Origin: CAZGUG01 sp964625335
Lineage (GTDB): Bacteria; Bacillota; Clostridia; Ch29
Direction of reading: 5' to 3'
Assembly (NCBI GenBank): GCA_964625335.1
Contig: CAZVBE010000011.1
Span: 3,457 to 67,456, forward strand
DNA length: 64,000 bases
A model generated the notes under the pieces. It was not told the origin of the DNA. It worked only from the letters and a program-made list of their open reading frames with translations, and ran no database searches. Numbering within the stretch: position 1 is the stretch's first letter; each line of letters opens with the position of its first letter. A program made the translations under genes and the position numbers. Positions 19,256-27,734 of the stretch are shown here, piece after piece.

Positions 19256-19498
19256 ATGGAGCTTTTGTGCCCGCTTTGCAATGGTCTGGAGAGGAAAGTA
19301 ATTCTGTGTGAAGGATGCGGAAACTGCATGGAGGATAAGGGAGCTATACAGGAATATTTAGATGACTACAGCCCCTATCTTGATCTGGAGATAACCCGCA
19401 GGGTGGATGGAGTTCCCGACGATCAGTGCCTGCATATATTTGGATGCGAAGCCTGCGGCTCTATAAAGAAAGTAGCCATTGGAATGATTGAATGCTAG
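19256..19498 (+). CDS. Small zinc-binding protein, uncharacterised
   Basis: An 80-residue protein from the ATG at 19256, with GAGGTG 6 bases before it. It carries cysteine pairs CPLCN, CEGCGNC and CEACGS, enough for one or two structural zinc sites, and ends in a short hydrophobic stretch and a terminal Cys. The middle part (MEDKGAIQEYLDDYSPYL) is helical. I do not recognise the family. It is probably cotranscribed with the diguanylate cyclase gene, 56 bases upstream. Confidence 0.6.
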   Translation: MELLCPLCNGLERKVILCEGCGNCMEDKGAIQEYLDDYSPYLDLEITRRVDGVPDDQCLHIFGCEACGSIKKVAIGMIEC

Positions 19499-19513
19499 GG
19501 AAATAAATGAAGG

Positions 19514-19935
19514 CCCATGATGATCTTCGCTCCGGCTGATGCACATCCCTACACACCTATATACAATCTTTCGACTGCATACAAGCGTTACGGAACATAC
19601 ACCAACCTTTGCTCGACTATTAAGAGTACCTAAGGAACCTATTGCAATCTCTCGACTGCAATAGGTCCCGGCAGTCAGTCATGCCTAAATTACTTCTGCA
19701 AATTTGGAACCCTTAATAGTCTTAACTCGAACATTATACATCCTTTTCGACCATATACCAACAGTTGGGCTGGCATACAGCCTTGGAGGACATATAATGC
19801 TCTGCCCGCCGACCAATACCGAACCTTCTTGATCCGGTATTGATCTTTGGCCGAATATTATTGAGCCCTTTCGGACCCAATAACACTCTTGGCTCAACCA
19901 TCATGGACCCTTCGCTATCTATTATGCGCAAGGGA
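19514..19935. repeat. Degenerate array with a ~21-bp period, about 20 units
   Basis: This stretch can be cut into about 20 successive units of 18-23 bases (mean near 20-21). Each has a variable AT-rich word (for example ATATACAA, CTATTGCAA, ATTATACA, CAATACCG) followed by a semi-conserved block close to TC-CTTTCGAC. Neighbouring words are sometimes reverse complements: CCTATTGCA/TGCAATAGG (19639-19665) and CAATACCG/CGGTATTG (19814-19842). No long frame is open on either strand. It is not a CRISPR array because the units are neither identical nor separated by unique spacers of fixed length. The rest of the gene-free region, 19936-20093, shows nothing clear. Confidence 0.6.
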
Positions 19936-20093
19936 ACAAAAATATATTCTGACCATTAATTGGCAATATGAACAGAGACCGCAGTGCCAGGCGGGGTGCA
20001 GCTTTGAACCTATGAAATAAATGGTTTTGGACTTTGACCTTGACATACGTCTTGCCTTGTTTTAATATATATATTGCAACGAAAATTAAACGT

Positions 20094-20169
20094 GGGGATA
20101 TGGCGAAGCTGGGATCGCGCCTGAATGGCATTCAGGAGGCCAGGGGTTCGAATCCCCTTATCTCCACCA
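20094..20169 (+). tRNA. tRNA-Ala(GGC)
   Basis: The acceptor GGGGATA pairs with TATCTCC and includes the G3-U70 pair that identifies alanine tRNAs. The anticodon stem CCTGA/TCAGG encloses ATGGCAT with anticodon GGC. The T-loop GTTCGAATC is standard and CCA is encoded at 20167-20169. It stands at the junction between host genes and the accessory region, so it is a candidate integration site. Confidence 0.95.
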
Positions 20170-20177
20170 AATAATCT

Positions 20178-20226
20178 ACCATCTATTGATAAAAAATAAT
20201 TTATCAGCAGGTGGTTTTATTTTTGC
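20178..20226 (+). terminator. Terminator-like hairpin after tRNA-Ala
   Basis: ACCATCT plus TGATAAA pairs with TTTATCA plus AGGTGGT (two-base internal mismatch), with loop AAATAA, and is followed by TTTATTTTT. Confidence 0.65.
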
Positions 20227-20349
20227 CCAAAAGCCCAGCAATAAAGCCGTTCCTGCTATTCTAGAGGATCGGCTTTAACATTTACTGGGGTCTATTTCGG
20301 CGGTCATAAGAAGTAACCTCTGAATTTACCTAGAAAGTTCACAGAGGTT

Positions 20350-20422
20350 ATCGTTGAAAGTTAGCAGGGGTGTGCATATTTTGGGTCAATCGTTGAAAGA
20401 TTGGATAATCGTTAGAAGATTG
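20350..20422 (+). repeat. Three copies of a 15-bp repeat upstream of the RM operon
   Basis: ATCGTTGAAAGTTAG (20350-20364), ATCGTTGAAAGATTG (20389-20403) and ATCGTTAGAAGATTG (20408-20422). Just upstream, TAACCTCTG and CAGAGGTTA form a 9-bp inverted repeat with a 19-base centre (ending at 20351). The region 20227-20577 has no gene. These repeats could be regulatory sites or the remnant of a mobile element end. Confidence 0.5.
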
Positions 20423-20461
20423 CTGATTTTAGCGATCAGTTTGCCGTTTTTGCACCTAAAA

Positions 20462-20543
20462 AGTAATTACTATAGCAACTAAAAATATATGTAGAAAATA
20501 ATTTAATATTAAAGTTGTAAAAATAATTACTTTATGTTATAAT
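20462..20543 (+). promoter_or_regulatory. Promoter of the phd-hsd operon with candidate operators
   Basis: TTGTAA (20515-20520), a 17-base spacer and TATAAT (20538-20543). The perfect palindrome AGTAATTACT at 20462-20471 reappears in part as TAATTACT at 20524-20531, between the -35 and -10. This layout suits autoregulation by the Phd/YefM-like protein encoded first in the operon. Confidence 0.6.
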
Positions 20544-20577
20544 AAATGCCATATTAAGGCAAAGGAGGAGTAACCAG

Positions 20578-20790
20578 TTGGTTGAGAAAAAAGCTAAATC
20601 AAAGATGCCAATGGAGCATCTCAACATTGCAGAGTTCAACCGTGGCCAATCCTCAAAGCTGATAAGAGGCCTGGTCGCAGATGACAAGACGGCGTTCATT
20701 CAAAAAAACGGTAAGCCTATCGCAGTTGTTATGTCCAATGCTCGCTATGAACGATTGCTAAAGAAGGGGGTCGATATCAATGAATATTAA
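20578..20790 (+). CDS. Phd/YefM-like DNA-binding protein leading the type I RM operon
   Basis: A 70-residue protein starting with TTG behind AAAGGAGGAG. The central pattern AEFNRGQSSKLIRGL and the strand-turn KNGKPIAVVMSNARYERLL match the Phd/YefM antitoxin fold. No toxin gene lies next to it; instead its end overlaps the hsdM start by 11 bases. It may regulate the restriction operon by binding the palindromes in its own promoter, or serve as an orphan antitoxin. This role is inferred from the fold and position only. Confidence 0.75.
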   Translation: MVEKKAKSKMPMEHLNIAEFNRGQSSKLIRGLVADDKTAFIQKNGKPIAVVMSNARYERLLKKGVDINEY

Positions 20791-22849
20791 CATATCCGAA
20801 AAATCCAACTTTATATGGAAAATAGCGGACTTGCTTCGCGGCGATTACAAGCAGAGCGAGTATGGTGATGTTATTTTGCCGTTTACCGTGCTTTGCCGTT
20901 TGGATAGCGTACTTGCTCCAACGAAAGATGCGGTTCTGGAGGTAAACAGAACCTGCAAATTTAAAAACAAGGCTCCGTTTTTAATGAAAGCAACAAAAAC
21001 AGAGAGTGTGCCTGAAGGCTATAGGTTTTATAACGTCAGTGAATTCACTTTTGCCAAACTGAAAAACGATGCTACTAACATCGCGGATAATCTCACCGAT
21101 TACATAAAGGGTTTCTCGGAGAATGCCCGGACGATATTGGAGTCTTTTGATATATACTCGCAGATTGCGCGGCTCGACAGGGCAAACTTGCTGTACCTTG
21201 TAATTTGTAAGTTTGTGGACGATATAGACCTACACCCCGACCGCGTAAAAAATAATGAGATGGGTTATATTTTCGAGGAACTCATCCGCAAGTTTTCGGA
21301 AATGTCCAATGAAACCGCAGGTGAACACTTCACTCCGCGTGAGGTTATTCGCCTGATGGTATCTATGCTATTTAACCCAGATTTGGATAAAATTATTGAC
21401 CCGGCGTTTATGGCGAAGCTGTACGACCCGGCAGCTGGAACGGGTGGGATGCTTTCGGCGGCAATAGAATATGCAGCAGAGCATTCTCCGTCAGCCATCA
21501 TACGGGTTTACGGGCAAGAACTGAATGAGAAAACCTATGCCATATGTAAATCCGACACGATGATTAAAGGCGATGGCTACGAAAACATTCATCTCGGAAA
21601 CAGTTTCACCGAGGATGCTTTGCCTATGGAGCGGTTTCACTATATGCTCTGCAATCCGCCGTTCGGCGTAGAATGGAAAAAGTATGAGAAGTTCATCCGC
21701 GATGAATCCGAGGACAAGGGCTTCGCCGGGCGTTTCGGCGCAGGACTGCCCCGCGTGTCAGACGGTTCATTGTTGTTTTTGCAACATATGATAAGCAAAA
21801 TGATGGAATATGACCCCGAAGCCGATGGAGTCACCGGCTGCCGTCTAGGCATTGTCTTCAACGGCTCACCGCTCTTTACGGGCGATGCCGGAAGTGGTGA
21901 AAGCGAAATCCGCAAGTGGATTATTGAGAATGGCTGGCTCGAAACCATCATCGCACTCCCCGATCAGCTTTTCTATAACACGGGCATCTTAACCTATGTA
22001 TGGATTGTGACGAATCGCAAAAAGGGCATACGAAAGGGCAAAATCCAGTTGATTGACGGCACGTCCTTTTTTGAGCGAATGAGGAAACCACTCGGCGAAA
22101 AGCGCAAGATGTTGAACGAAACCCACATCGCTGAACTCACTAAAATCTACGGCAATTTTGTGGATGGTGAGTATTGCAAAATATTTGATGAGGATGACTT
22201 CGCCTACTGGAAGGTCACAGTGGAACGCCCGCTCCGGCTGAATTTTCAAGCCTCGCCGGAGCGCATTGAGCGTATCCGTGAGCAAACGGCGTTTGCCAAC
22301 CTCGCCAAGAGCCGTAAACGCAAGGCGGAGGAAATCGCTAAAGAAGTCGCTGAGGGTGTAAAGCAACAGGAAGCAATCCTCGCCGCCATCACCACGATTG
22401 ACGGTTCCGTATTGTACAAGAACCGTGCCGAGTTCTCCAAGCTGCTCCAGAAGGCATTGAAAAAAGCGGGGCTTGATGTAAAAGCGCCTCTCATGAAAGC
22501 TATCCTTGCCGGACTGTCTGAGAAGGACGAAACCGCCGGAATTTGCACCGATGCCAAGGGGAATCCTGAACCTGATACAGATTTGCGCGACACCGAGCAA
22601 ATACCATTCACAAGAATAGTGCCGGAAAAAGAAGCCATCGACGATTACATCGAGCGGGAGGTCAAACCTTATGCGCCCGATGCATGGGTGGATTATTCCA
22701 AAACAAAAAAAGGCTATGAAATCCCGTTCACGCGTCACTTCTATAAATATGAGGAACTCGGCGATTCCGAAGAAACCTTGCTTGAAATCCATTCGCTGGG
22801 TGAGCGGATTCAGTCAGGGATTAATCGGTTGTTTGCGGAGGAGGTGTGA
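20780..22849 (+). CDS. hsdM: Type I restriction-modification, methyltransferase subunit
   Basis: A 689-residue HsdM. The N-terminal HsdM_N helical domain is followed by the SAM-binding motif I DPAAGTGGML (about 213-222) and catalytic motif IV NPPFG (about 292-296), which marks an adenine-N6 methyltransferase. The C-terminal extension of about 200 residues is charged and coiled. It methylates the specific site as an M2S complex with HsdS and joins HsdR for cleavage. The start overlaps the Phd-like gene and the stop overlaps hsdS, so translation of the whole operon is coupled. Confidence 0.95.
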   Translation: MNINISEKSNFIWKIADLLRGDYKQSEYGDVILPFTVLCRLDSVLAPTKDAVLEVNRTCKFKNKAPFLMKATKTESVPEGYRFYNVSEFTFAKLKNDATNIADNLTDYIKGFSENARTILESFDIYSQIARLDRANLLYLVICKFVDDIDLHPDRVKNNEMGYIFEELIRKFSEMSNETAGEHFTPREVIRLMVSMLFNPDLDKIIDPAFMAKLYDPAAGTGGMLSAAIEYAAEHSPSAIIRVYGQELNEKTYAICKSDTMIKGDGYENIHLGNSFTEDALPMERFHYMLCNPPFGVEWKKYEKFIRDESEDKGFAGRFGAGLPRVSDGSLLFLQHMISKMMEYDPEADGVTGCRLGIVFNGSPLFTGDAGSGESEIRKWIIENGWLETIIALPDQLFYNTGILTYVWIVTNRKKGIRKGKIQLIDGTSFFERMRKPLGEKRKMLNETHIAELTKIYGNFVDGEYCKIFDEDDFAYWKVTVERPLRLNFQASPERIERIREQTAFANLAKSRKRKAEEIAKEVAEGVKQQEAILAAITTIDGSVLYKNRAEFSKLLQKALKKAGLDVKAPLMKAILAGLSEKDETAGICTDAKGNPEPDTDLRDTEQIPFTRIVPEKEAIDDYIEREVKPYAPDAWVDYSKTKKGYEIPFTRHFYKYEELGDSEETLLEIHSLGERIQSGINRLFAEEV

Positions 22850-24156
22850 GTGTGGATAACTGCAATCAGCGATATCCGTGGATTGGAGTAATACCAGCTT
22901 CTTGGGATATAGTTCGCATTAAGCATATAGTTGCTTCTGAACCAAATTCAATGGTGGATGGACCCTTCGGATCAGACCTCAAGAACGAAGAATACGTCTT
23001 AGATGGGGTTCCTATTATCCAATTAAACAACATTGGCATTGGTTACCACAATATCGAAAATCTGAAGTTTATTACAGAAGAAAAAGCCGACCAGTTAAGT
23101 CGGCATAGAATTTGGCCGGGTGATGTCGTTATGGCAAAAATGGCTGATCCGGTTGCGCGGGGGACCATTGTGTCTGATGTGTACCCCTGTTATATCATAT
23201 CCGCAGATTGTGTGAGGATAAAATTATCAAATGCCTGTCTACCACAGTTTCTCGTTTATGCATTGAATTCTTTTGTTAAACACGAAGCAGAACTGTTGGC
23301 CACAGGTACAACCCGAACGAGAATCAACCTTGGCATCGCAAAAAATCTGCATGTTGTTTTGCCTAACCTTGAAATTCAACAGACAATCGTGCAGCATCTC
23401 GACCGCCGAACCGCCGAAATTGACAGCTTACTCGCCGACCTGCACGCCCAAGCGAAGATGCTCGACCGCTACAAGCGGGAACTCATTGCCGATGTGGTTA
23501 CAAGTGGTTTGGATAAAGCCGCACTACGAAAAGATAGCGGCGCAGATTGGATTGGTAAAGTGCCGTCACATTGGGAAATGACCACGCTGCGAGCCTTCCT
23601 AAAAGCCGTGAGCGTTAAGAATAGTGTCGATTTACCATTGCTCTCAGTCGAGCGTGAGAAAGGCGTTGTTGACCGTGAAACGGAAGGCTCGGAGAATAAT
23701 CACAACCGCATTCCCGATGACTTAAGTAATTATAAGGTTGTTCGCACAGGGGATTTTGTTATGAACAAGATGAAGGCTTGGCGCGGATCCTATGGAGTTT
23801 CAAGATATGACGGAATCGTAAGCCCGGCGTACTTTGTGTTTGCCTTGAATTTCCCAAACCCAGCCTTCTTTAATTACGCAATACGAAGTACGAAGTATAT
23901 TGGTTTTTTTGGACGGGATTCATACGGTATCCGTACCGACCAGTGGGATTTCAAAATCGAGCGGATTAAGAATATACCCTTTGCAGTACCGCCAGTTGAA
24001 GAACAACAAGCAATAGTCGAGTATCTTGACGACAAAATCCCATTGATTGAAGGTTTAATCGCAGACATCAACGAGCAGATAGAAAAGCTGAAGCAATACC
24101 GCCAGATCATCATCCACGATGCGGTCACGGGTAAAATTAAGGTAACGGAGGGATAG
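22846..24156 (+). CDS. hsdS: Type I restriction-modification, specificity subunit
   Basis: A 436-residue HsdS with the usual two half-modules. Each has a target-recognition domain (about 10-165 and 235-385) followed by a conserved coiled-coil spacer (ILADLHAQAKMLDRYKRELI-like, then IADINEQIEKLKQYRQIII). The two TRDs differ from each other, so the recognised site should be bipartite and asymmetric; it cannot be predicted here. The start is a GTG overlapping the hsdM stop codon, after GGAGGAG. Confidence 0.92.
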   Translation: MSVDNCNQRYPWIGVIPASWDIVRIKHIVASEPNSMVDGPFGSDLKNEEYVLDGVPIIQLNNIGIGYHNIENLKFITEEKADQLSRHRIWPGDVVMAKMADPVARGTIVSDVYPCYIISADCVRIKLSNACLPQFLVYALNSFVKHEAELLATGTTRTRINLGIAKNLHVVLPNLEIQQTIVQHLDRRTAEIDSLLADLHAQAKMLDRYKRELIADVVTSGLDKAALRKDSGADWIGKVPSHWEMTTLRAFLKAVSVKNSVDLPLLSVEREKGVVDRETEGSENNHNRIPDDLSNYKVVRTGDFVMNKMKAWRGSYGVSRYDGIVSPAYFVFALNFPNPAFFNYAIRSTKYIGFFGRDSYGIRTDQWDFKIERIKNIPFAVPPVEEQQAIVEYLDDKIPLIEGLIADINEQIEKLKQYRQIIIHDAVTGKIKVTEG

Positions 24157-24159
24157 GAA

Positions 24160-27100
24160 ATGACTATAGATACAAAAGAGCGAACCTTTGAACAGGAAAT
24201 TGAATACTGGCTGACGAACGGTGCGAAAAAAAACGACCGATACGTCAAGGGCAGTCCCTCCGCGTTTAGCCGTGAATTGGCGATGGATACAGGGGCGGTT
24301 ATCGCTTTTGTGAAAGATTCACAGCCTAAAGCATGGGTGGATTTGGAAAAACGTCACGGCGCGGATGTGGAGCGGGAGTTTTTGAAGCGCTTGTGCGCCG
24401 AACTTGACAAGCGTGGGATGATTGATGTGCTTCGCCACGGAATCGTTGATCTTGGTGTGCCCATTCGGCTCGCCTATTTCAAGCCGGGAAGTGGTATGAA
24501 CAAGAGCCTTTCGGATTTGTACGATAAAAACGTCCTCCAAATAACACGTCAGGTCAAATACAGTACCGCTAACGAAAACTCTATCGATACGGTCATCTTT
24601 CTGAACGGACTTCCGATTATTACCATTGAACTCAAGAACCCGCTCACGGGGCAGACATACAAAAACGCCATAGACCAGTATAAAAATGACCGCAACCCGC
24701 GTGAATTATTGCTCGCTTCCAAAAAGCGGGCTATCGTGCATTTCGCTGTGGATACCGAGGAAGTCTGGATGACAACGTGGCTTAAGAAGCTGGATACAGT
24801 TTTTCTCCCGTTCAACAAAGGCTACGACAAGGGAGCGGGCAACCCGCCTGTGAAGGGCGATTACCGCACCTCATACCTTTGGAAGGAAGTCATGCGGAAG
24901 GACAGCTTGCTCGACATCCTCCATCGCTTTGTCCAGCTAACAAAAGACGAGAAAACAGGTAAAGAGAAGCTGATATTCCCGCGCTATCACCAGTTGGACG
25001 CAGTGCGCGAGATCGTGGATGACGTTTTCAAAAACGGGTCAGGCAAGAACTACCTTATACAACATTCAGCAGGTTCAGGCAAATCGAATTCTATAGCATG
25101 GCTCGCCCATCATCTGGCGAACCTGCACGATGCCAACAACGAAGTGGTGTTCCATAGTATTATTGTAATTACTGACCGCCGTGTTCTCGACAAACAGCTT
25201 CAGCGAGACATCTACAATATGGAGCACAAGCCTGGCGTAGTTGTACGCGTCGATAAAAACTCGAAACAACTGACCACCGCTCTTGAAAAGGGAGAGAAAA
25301 TCATCATCTGCACTTTGCAAAAATTCCCGTTTGTGGATGTGAAAAATGTGGCGACCGCCGGAAAGCGGTTTGCAATTATTGTTGACGAAGCGCACTCTTC
25401 CCAAACGGGCAAGGCGAGTGAGCGGCTTAAGGAGGTTCTCGCTGACATTTCCGCACAGGGCGAGGACGCCATCGAAAAAAAGCTCCACGAGTATGCCGTT
25501 GAGGAAGCGAAGGCCGAAGCGGAGGAAATGGATCCCGATGAGGAAATCGCGGCTGAAATGGCGGCGCATGGTCAGCAGGATAATCTTTCGTTTTTTGCGT
25601 TCACCGCTACGCCGAAGCAAAAAACGCTTGAGATATTTGGAACAAAGACCGCCGCTGGAAAACCCGAACCGTTTCATCTTTATAGCATGAGACAGGCTAT
25701 CGAGGAGGGGTTCATTTTCAACGTCCTCGAAAACTATACGACATACGAGACCTACTTCCAAATCGGAAAGAAAATCGCCGATGACCCTGTCTATGGGAAA
25801 AGTCAGGCAAACAAGGCTCTTGGTAAGTATATGAGCTTGCACCCGCATAACCTCGCCCAAAAGACCGAGGTCATTGTGGAACATTTCCGCAGTCAGGTTC
25901 AGCACCGTATTGGCGGCAAAGCGAAAGCGATGCTCGTTACAGGATCGCGGCTCCATGCCGTTCGTTACTTTTTTGAGTTCCAAAAGTACATCAAAAAAAT
26001 GGGCTACACGGACTTGGGTGTCTTGGTGGCATTTTCAGGCACGGTTAAAGACAATGTGACCGGAGAGTTTAAGGAATACACAGAAGCAAATCTGAACAAG
26101 TTTCCTGACACGGAAACGGTAGATAAATTCGCGACCGGGGAATATCAGCTTCTGCTCGTCGCCGAGAAATACCAGACCGGATTTGACCAGCCGCTTCTGC
26201 ACACAATGTATGTCGATAAGAAGCTGTCCGGCGTTAAGGCGGTTCAGACGCTCTCCCGCGTCAATCGAACCTGCCCCGGTAAAACGGAGACCTTTATATT
26301 GGACTTCGTCAACTCCCCGGAGGATATTGAGAAAGCGTTCCAGGATTACTATCAGGGAACCGGCGTAGCCGAGACAACCGACCCGAACACCATCTACGAC
26401 ATTAAAAATGTACTGGACAGCTTTATGCTATATACGGACAGCGAGATTGATGCCTTCGCCAAGGTGTTCTTTAAGGAATCAAAGACGCAGGGCAACATCG
26501 ACTTGGCAAAGCTGAACTCTTTCATTGACCCTGCCGTCGACCGTTACGAGGCATTGACCGAAGAACAGGATAAAATGGACTTCAAAGGCGCTCTCTCTAA
26601 GTTCATTCGCCTGTATTCATTCCTCACGCATATAATCAGCCTTGGCGATGCGAACCTCCATAAATTCTATGCTTACGCTAAGTGCCTGATTCGCAAGCTG
26701 CCAAAAGATGGAGGAACACGCACACCGAGCCTTGATAACGATGTGACACTTCAGTATTACCGTCTTCAGAGGGTATACGAGGGAACTATCAGTTTAGTAA
26801 AAGAGGACGGCGTGTTGTATGGCAAAACTTCCGGTACGGGACTTCCTCTTGAAGATGAGCAAGAAAATCTCTCAGTGATTTTATCAAAACTCAATGAACG
26901 GCTCGGCACAAATTTCACTAACGAGGATAAGGTTCTTGAGCAGATAGTGGAGGATATGGCTACCATCGACGAATTAGTGCTACGTGCCAAGAATCCGCTT
27001 GACCTCTTCAAAATCATCTACGACAACACTATTATGGATGTCGTTCTCAGCCGTATGACTAAGAACCAAGAATTTTGCGAGAGATACCTTGAGGACGAGG

Positions 27101-27165
27101 AGTTTCGTATAGAAATCGATAAAATACTTCTTCCCCTGGTACACGCTCGACTCTCAAAAATATAA
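24160..27165 (+). CDS. hsdR: Type I restriction endonuclease, R subunit
   Basis: A 1001-residue HsdR. The N-terminal PD-(D/E)XK nuclease region has SIDTVIFLNGLP followed by TIELKN (about 152-158). The superfamily 2 translocase motor has Walker A SAGSGKSN (about 307), DEAH box VDEAHSSQ (about 408) and TATPKQ. The C-terminal part contains QTLSRVNRT (motif VI) and a helical tail. It cuts and translocates unmodified DNA in complex with HsdM and HsdS. All motifs are intact, so the system should be functional. A terminator follows. Confidence 0.95.
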   Translation: MTIDTKERTFEQEIEYWLTNGAKKNDRYVKGSPSAFSRELAMDTGAVIAFVKDSQPKAWVDLEKRHGADVEREFLKRLCAELDKRGMIDVLRHGIVDLGVPIRLAYFKPGSGMNKSLSDLYDKNVLQITRQVKYSTANENSIDTVIFLNGLPIITIELKNPLTGQTYKNAIDQYKNDRNPRELLLASKKRAIVHFAVDTEEVWMTTWLKKLDTVFLPFNKGYDKGAGNPPVKGDYRTSYLWKEVMRKDSLLDILHRFVQLTKDEKTGKEKLIFPRYHQLDAVREIVDDVFKNGSGKNYLIQHSAGSGKSNSIAWLAHHLANLHDANNEVVFHSIIVITDRRVLDKQLQRDIYNMEHKPGVVVRVDKNSKQLTTALEKGEKIIICTLQKFPFVDVKNVATAGKRFAIIVDEAHSSQTGKASERLKEVLADISAQGEDAIEKKLHEYAVEEAKAEAEEMDPDEEIAAEMAAHGQQDNLSFFAFTATPKQKTLEIFGTKTAAGKPEPFHLYSMRQAIEEGFIFNVLENYTTYETYFQIGKKIADDPVYGKSQANKALGKYMSLHPHNLAQKTEVIVEHFRSQVQHRIGGKAKAMLVTGSRLHAVRYFFEFQKYIKKMGYTDLGVLVAFSGTVKDNVTGEFKEYTEANLNKFPDTETVDKFATGEYQLLLVAEKYQTGFDQPLLHTMYVDKKLSGVKAVQTLSRVNRTCPGKTETFILDFVNSPEDIEKAFQDYYQGTGVAETTDPNTIYDIKNVLDSFMLYTDSEIDAFAKVFFKESKTQGNIDLAKLNSFIDPAVDRYEALTEEQDKMDFKGALSKFIRLYSFLTHIISLGDANLHKFYAYAKCLIRKLPKDGGTRTPSLDNDVTLQYYRLQRVYEGTISLVKEDGVLYGKTSGTGLPLEDEQENLSVILSKLNERLGTNFTNEDKVLEQIVEDMATIDELVLRAKNPLDLFKIIYDNTIMDVVLSRMTKNQEFCERYLEDEEFRIEIDKILLPLVHARLSKI

Positions 27166-27182
27166 AGTAATCAGGCAAGAAT

Positions 27183-27213
27183 GCGGCGGTAACCCAACCG
27201 TCGCTATTTTTTT
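27183..27213 (+). terminator. Rho-independent terminator after hsdR
   Basis: GCGGCGGT pairs with ACCGTCGC (one G-U) around five bases, followed by a T-rich tract at 27204-27213. Confidence 0.75.
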
Positions 27214-27245
27214 AGGAAATAATGTATCAATATTATAACAGGGCA

Positions 27246-27295
27246 TTGACAAACAAATTTGATCTGAGTATAATGTAACTATGTTAGCGAACATA
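27246..27295 (+). promoter_or_regulatory. Repressor promoter with palindromic operator
   Basis: A consensus sigma-A promoter: TTGACA (27246-27251), a 17-base spacer, TATAAT (27269-27274). Just downstream, over the start site, is TATGTTAGCGAACATA (27280-27295), with arms TATGTT/AACATA. The same sequence appears inverted at 28467-28478, ahead of the next transcription unit, so this is probably the prophage repressor's operator. Confidence 0.8.
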
Positions 27296-27321
27296 TACAC
27301 AAAATGAAAGGAGAGCCTATA

Positions 27322-27699
27322 ATGAACGAAAACGAGACTGCTTTCGGTAAATTCATAGAAGAAAGACGCAAGGCTCTGGGATTAACACTTAGGGGATTTG
27401 CGGCTGAACTGGATATTGCACCCGCTTATATGAGCGATATTGAAAAAGGGCGTCGATATCCCCCTGACAAGAAACTGGATGAAATCGCCCAAATCCTGAA
27501 ACTGCAGGAGGAGGAAAAAGCCCATATGCTGGATTTGGCAGCACTGACCAAAACAAAGACCGTGTCCTCCGACCTTCCTGAATACATCATGGAGAAGGAC
27601 TTAGCGCGAGTTGCCCTCCGTAGGGCGAAATCGGGAAACCTTTCGGACGAGGGCTGGCGGGAGGTCATCGAGCTAATTAACAAAAAAATTGGCGAGTGA
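27322..27699 (+). CDS. XRE-family phage repressor
   Basis: A 125-residue protein from the ATG at 27322 (AAAGGAGAGCC upstream). The helix-turn-helix lies at about residues 10-65 (FIEERRKALGLTLRGFAAEL, then PAYMSDIEKGRRYPP). The C-terminal helical part is short and lacks a self-cleavage peptidase, which fits inactivation by a separate ImmA-type protease encoded next. It probably maintains lysogeny by binding the palindromes at 27280-27295 and 28455-28478. The gene overlaps or abuts the protease gene. Confidence 0.85.
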   Translation: MNENETAFGKFIEERRKALGLTLRGFAAELDIAPAYMSDIEKGRRYPPDKKLDEIAQILKLQEEEKAHMLDLAALTKTKTVSSDLPEYIMEKDLARVALRRAKSGNLSDEGWREVIELINKKIGE

Positions 27700-27734
27700 C
27701 CGCCGACGACAATTCCATGATTGGAGGGAACAGC

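Noticed and set aside
19685..19931. Possible minus-strand genes within the ~21-bp array
   Set aside because: The readings change frame, contain no ribosome-binding sites, and follow the 21-bp period of the DNA rather than protein composition.
19514..19935. CRISPR array
   Set aside because: Units are not identical, there are no unique spacers of constant length, and no cas genes are near.
20227..20345. IS21-type element remnant suggested by CGGCGGTCAT words
   Set aside because: No transposase reading or clear terminal inverted repeats can be found, so the resemblance is too weak.
27304..27321. Upstream ATG as the start of the XRE repressor
   Set aside because: It would add only six residues and has no ribosome-binding site; AAAGGAG sits before the ATG at 27322.
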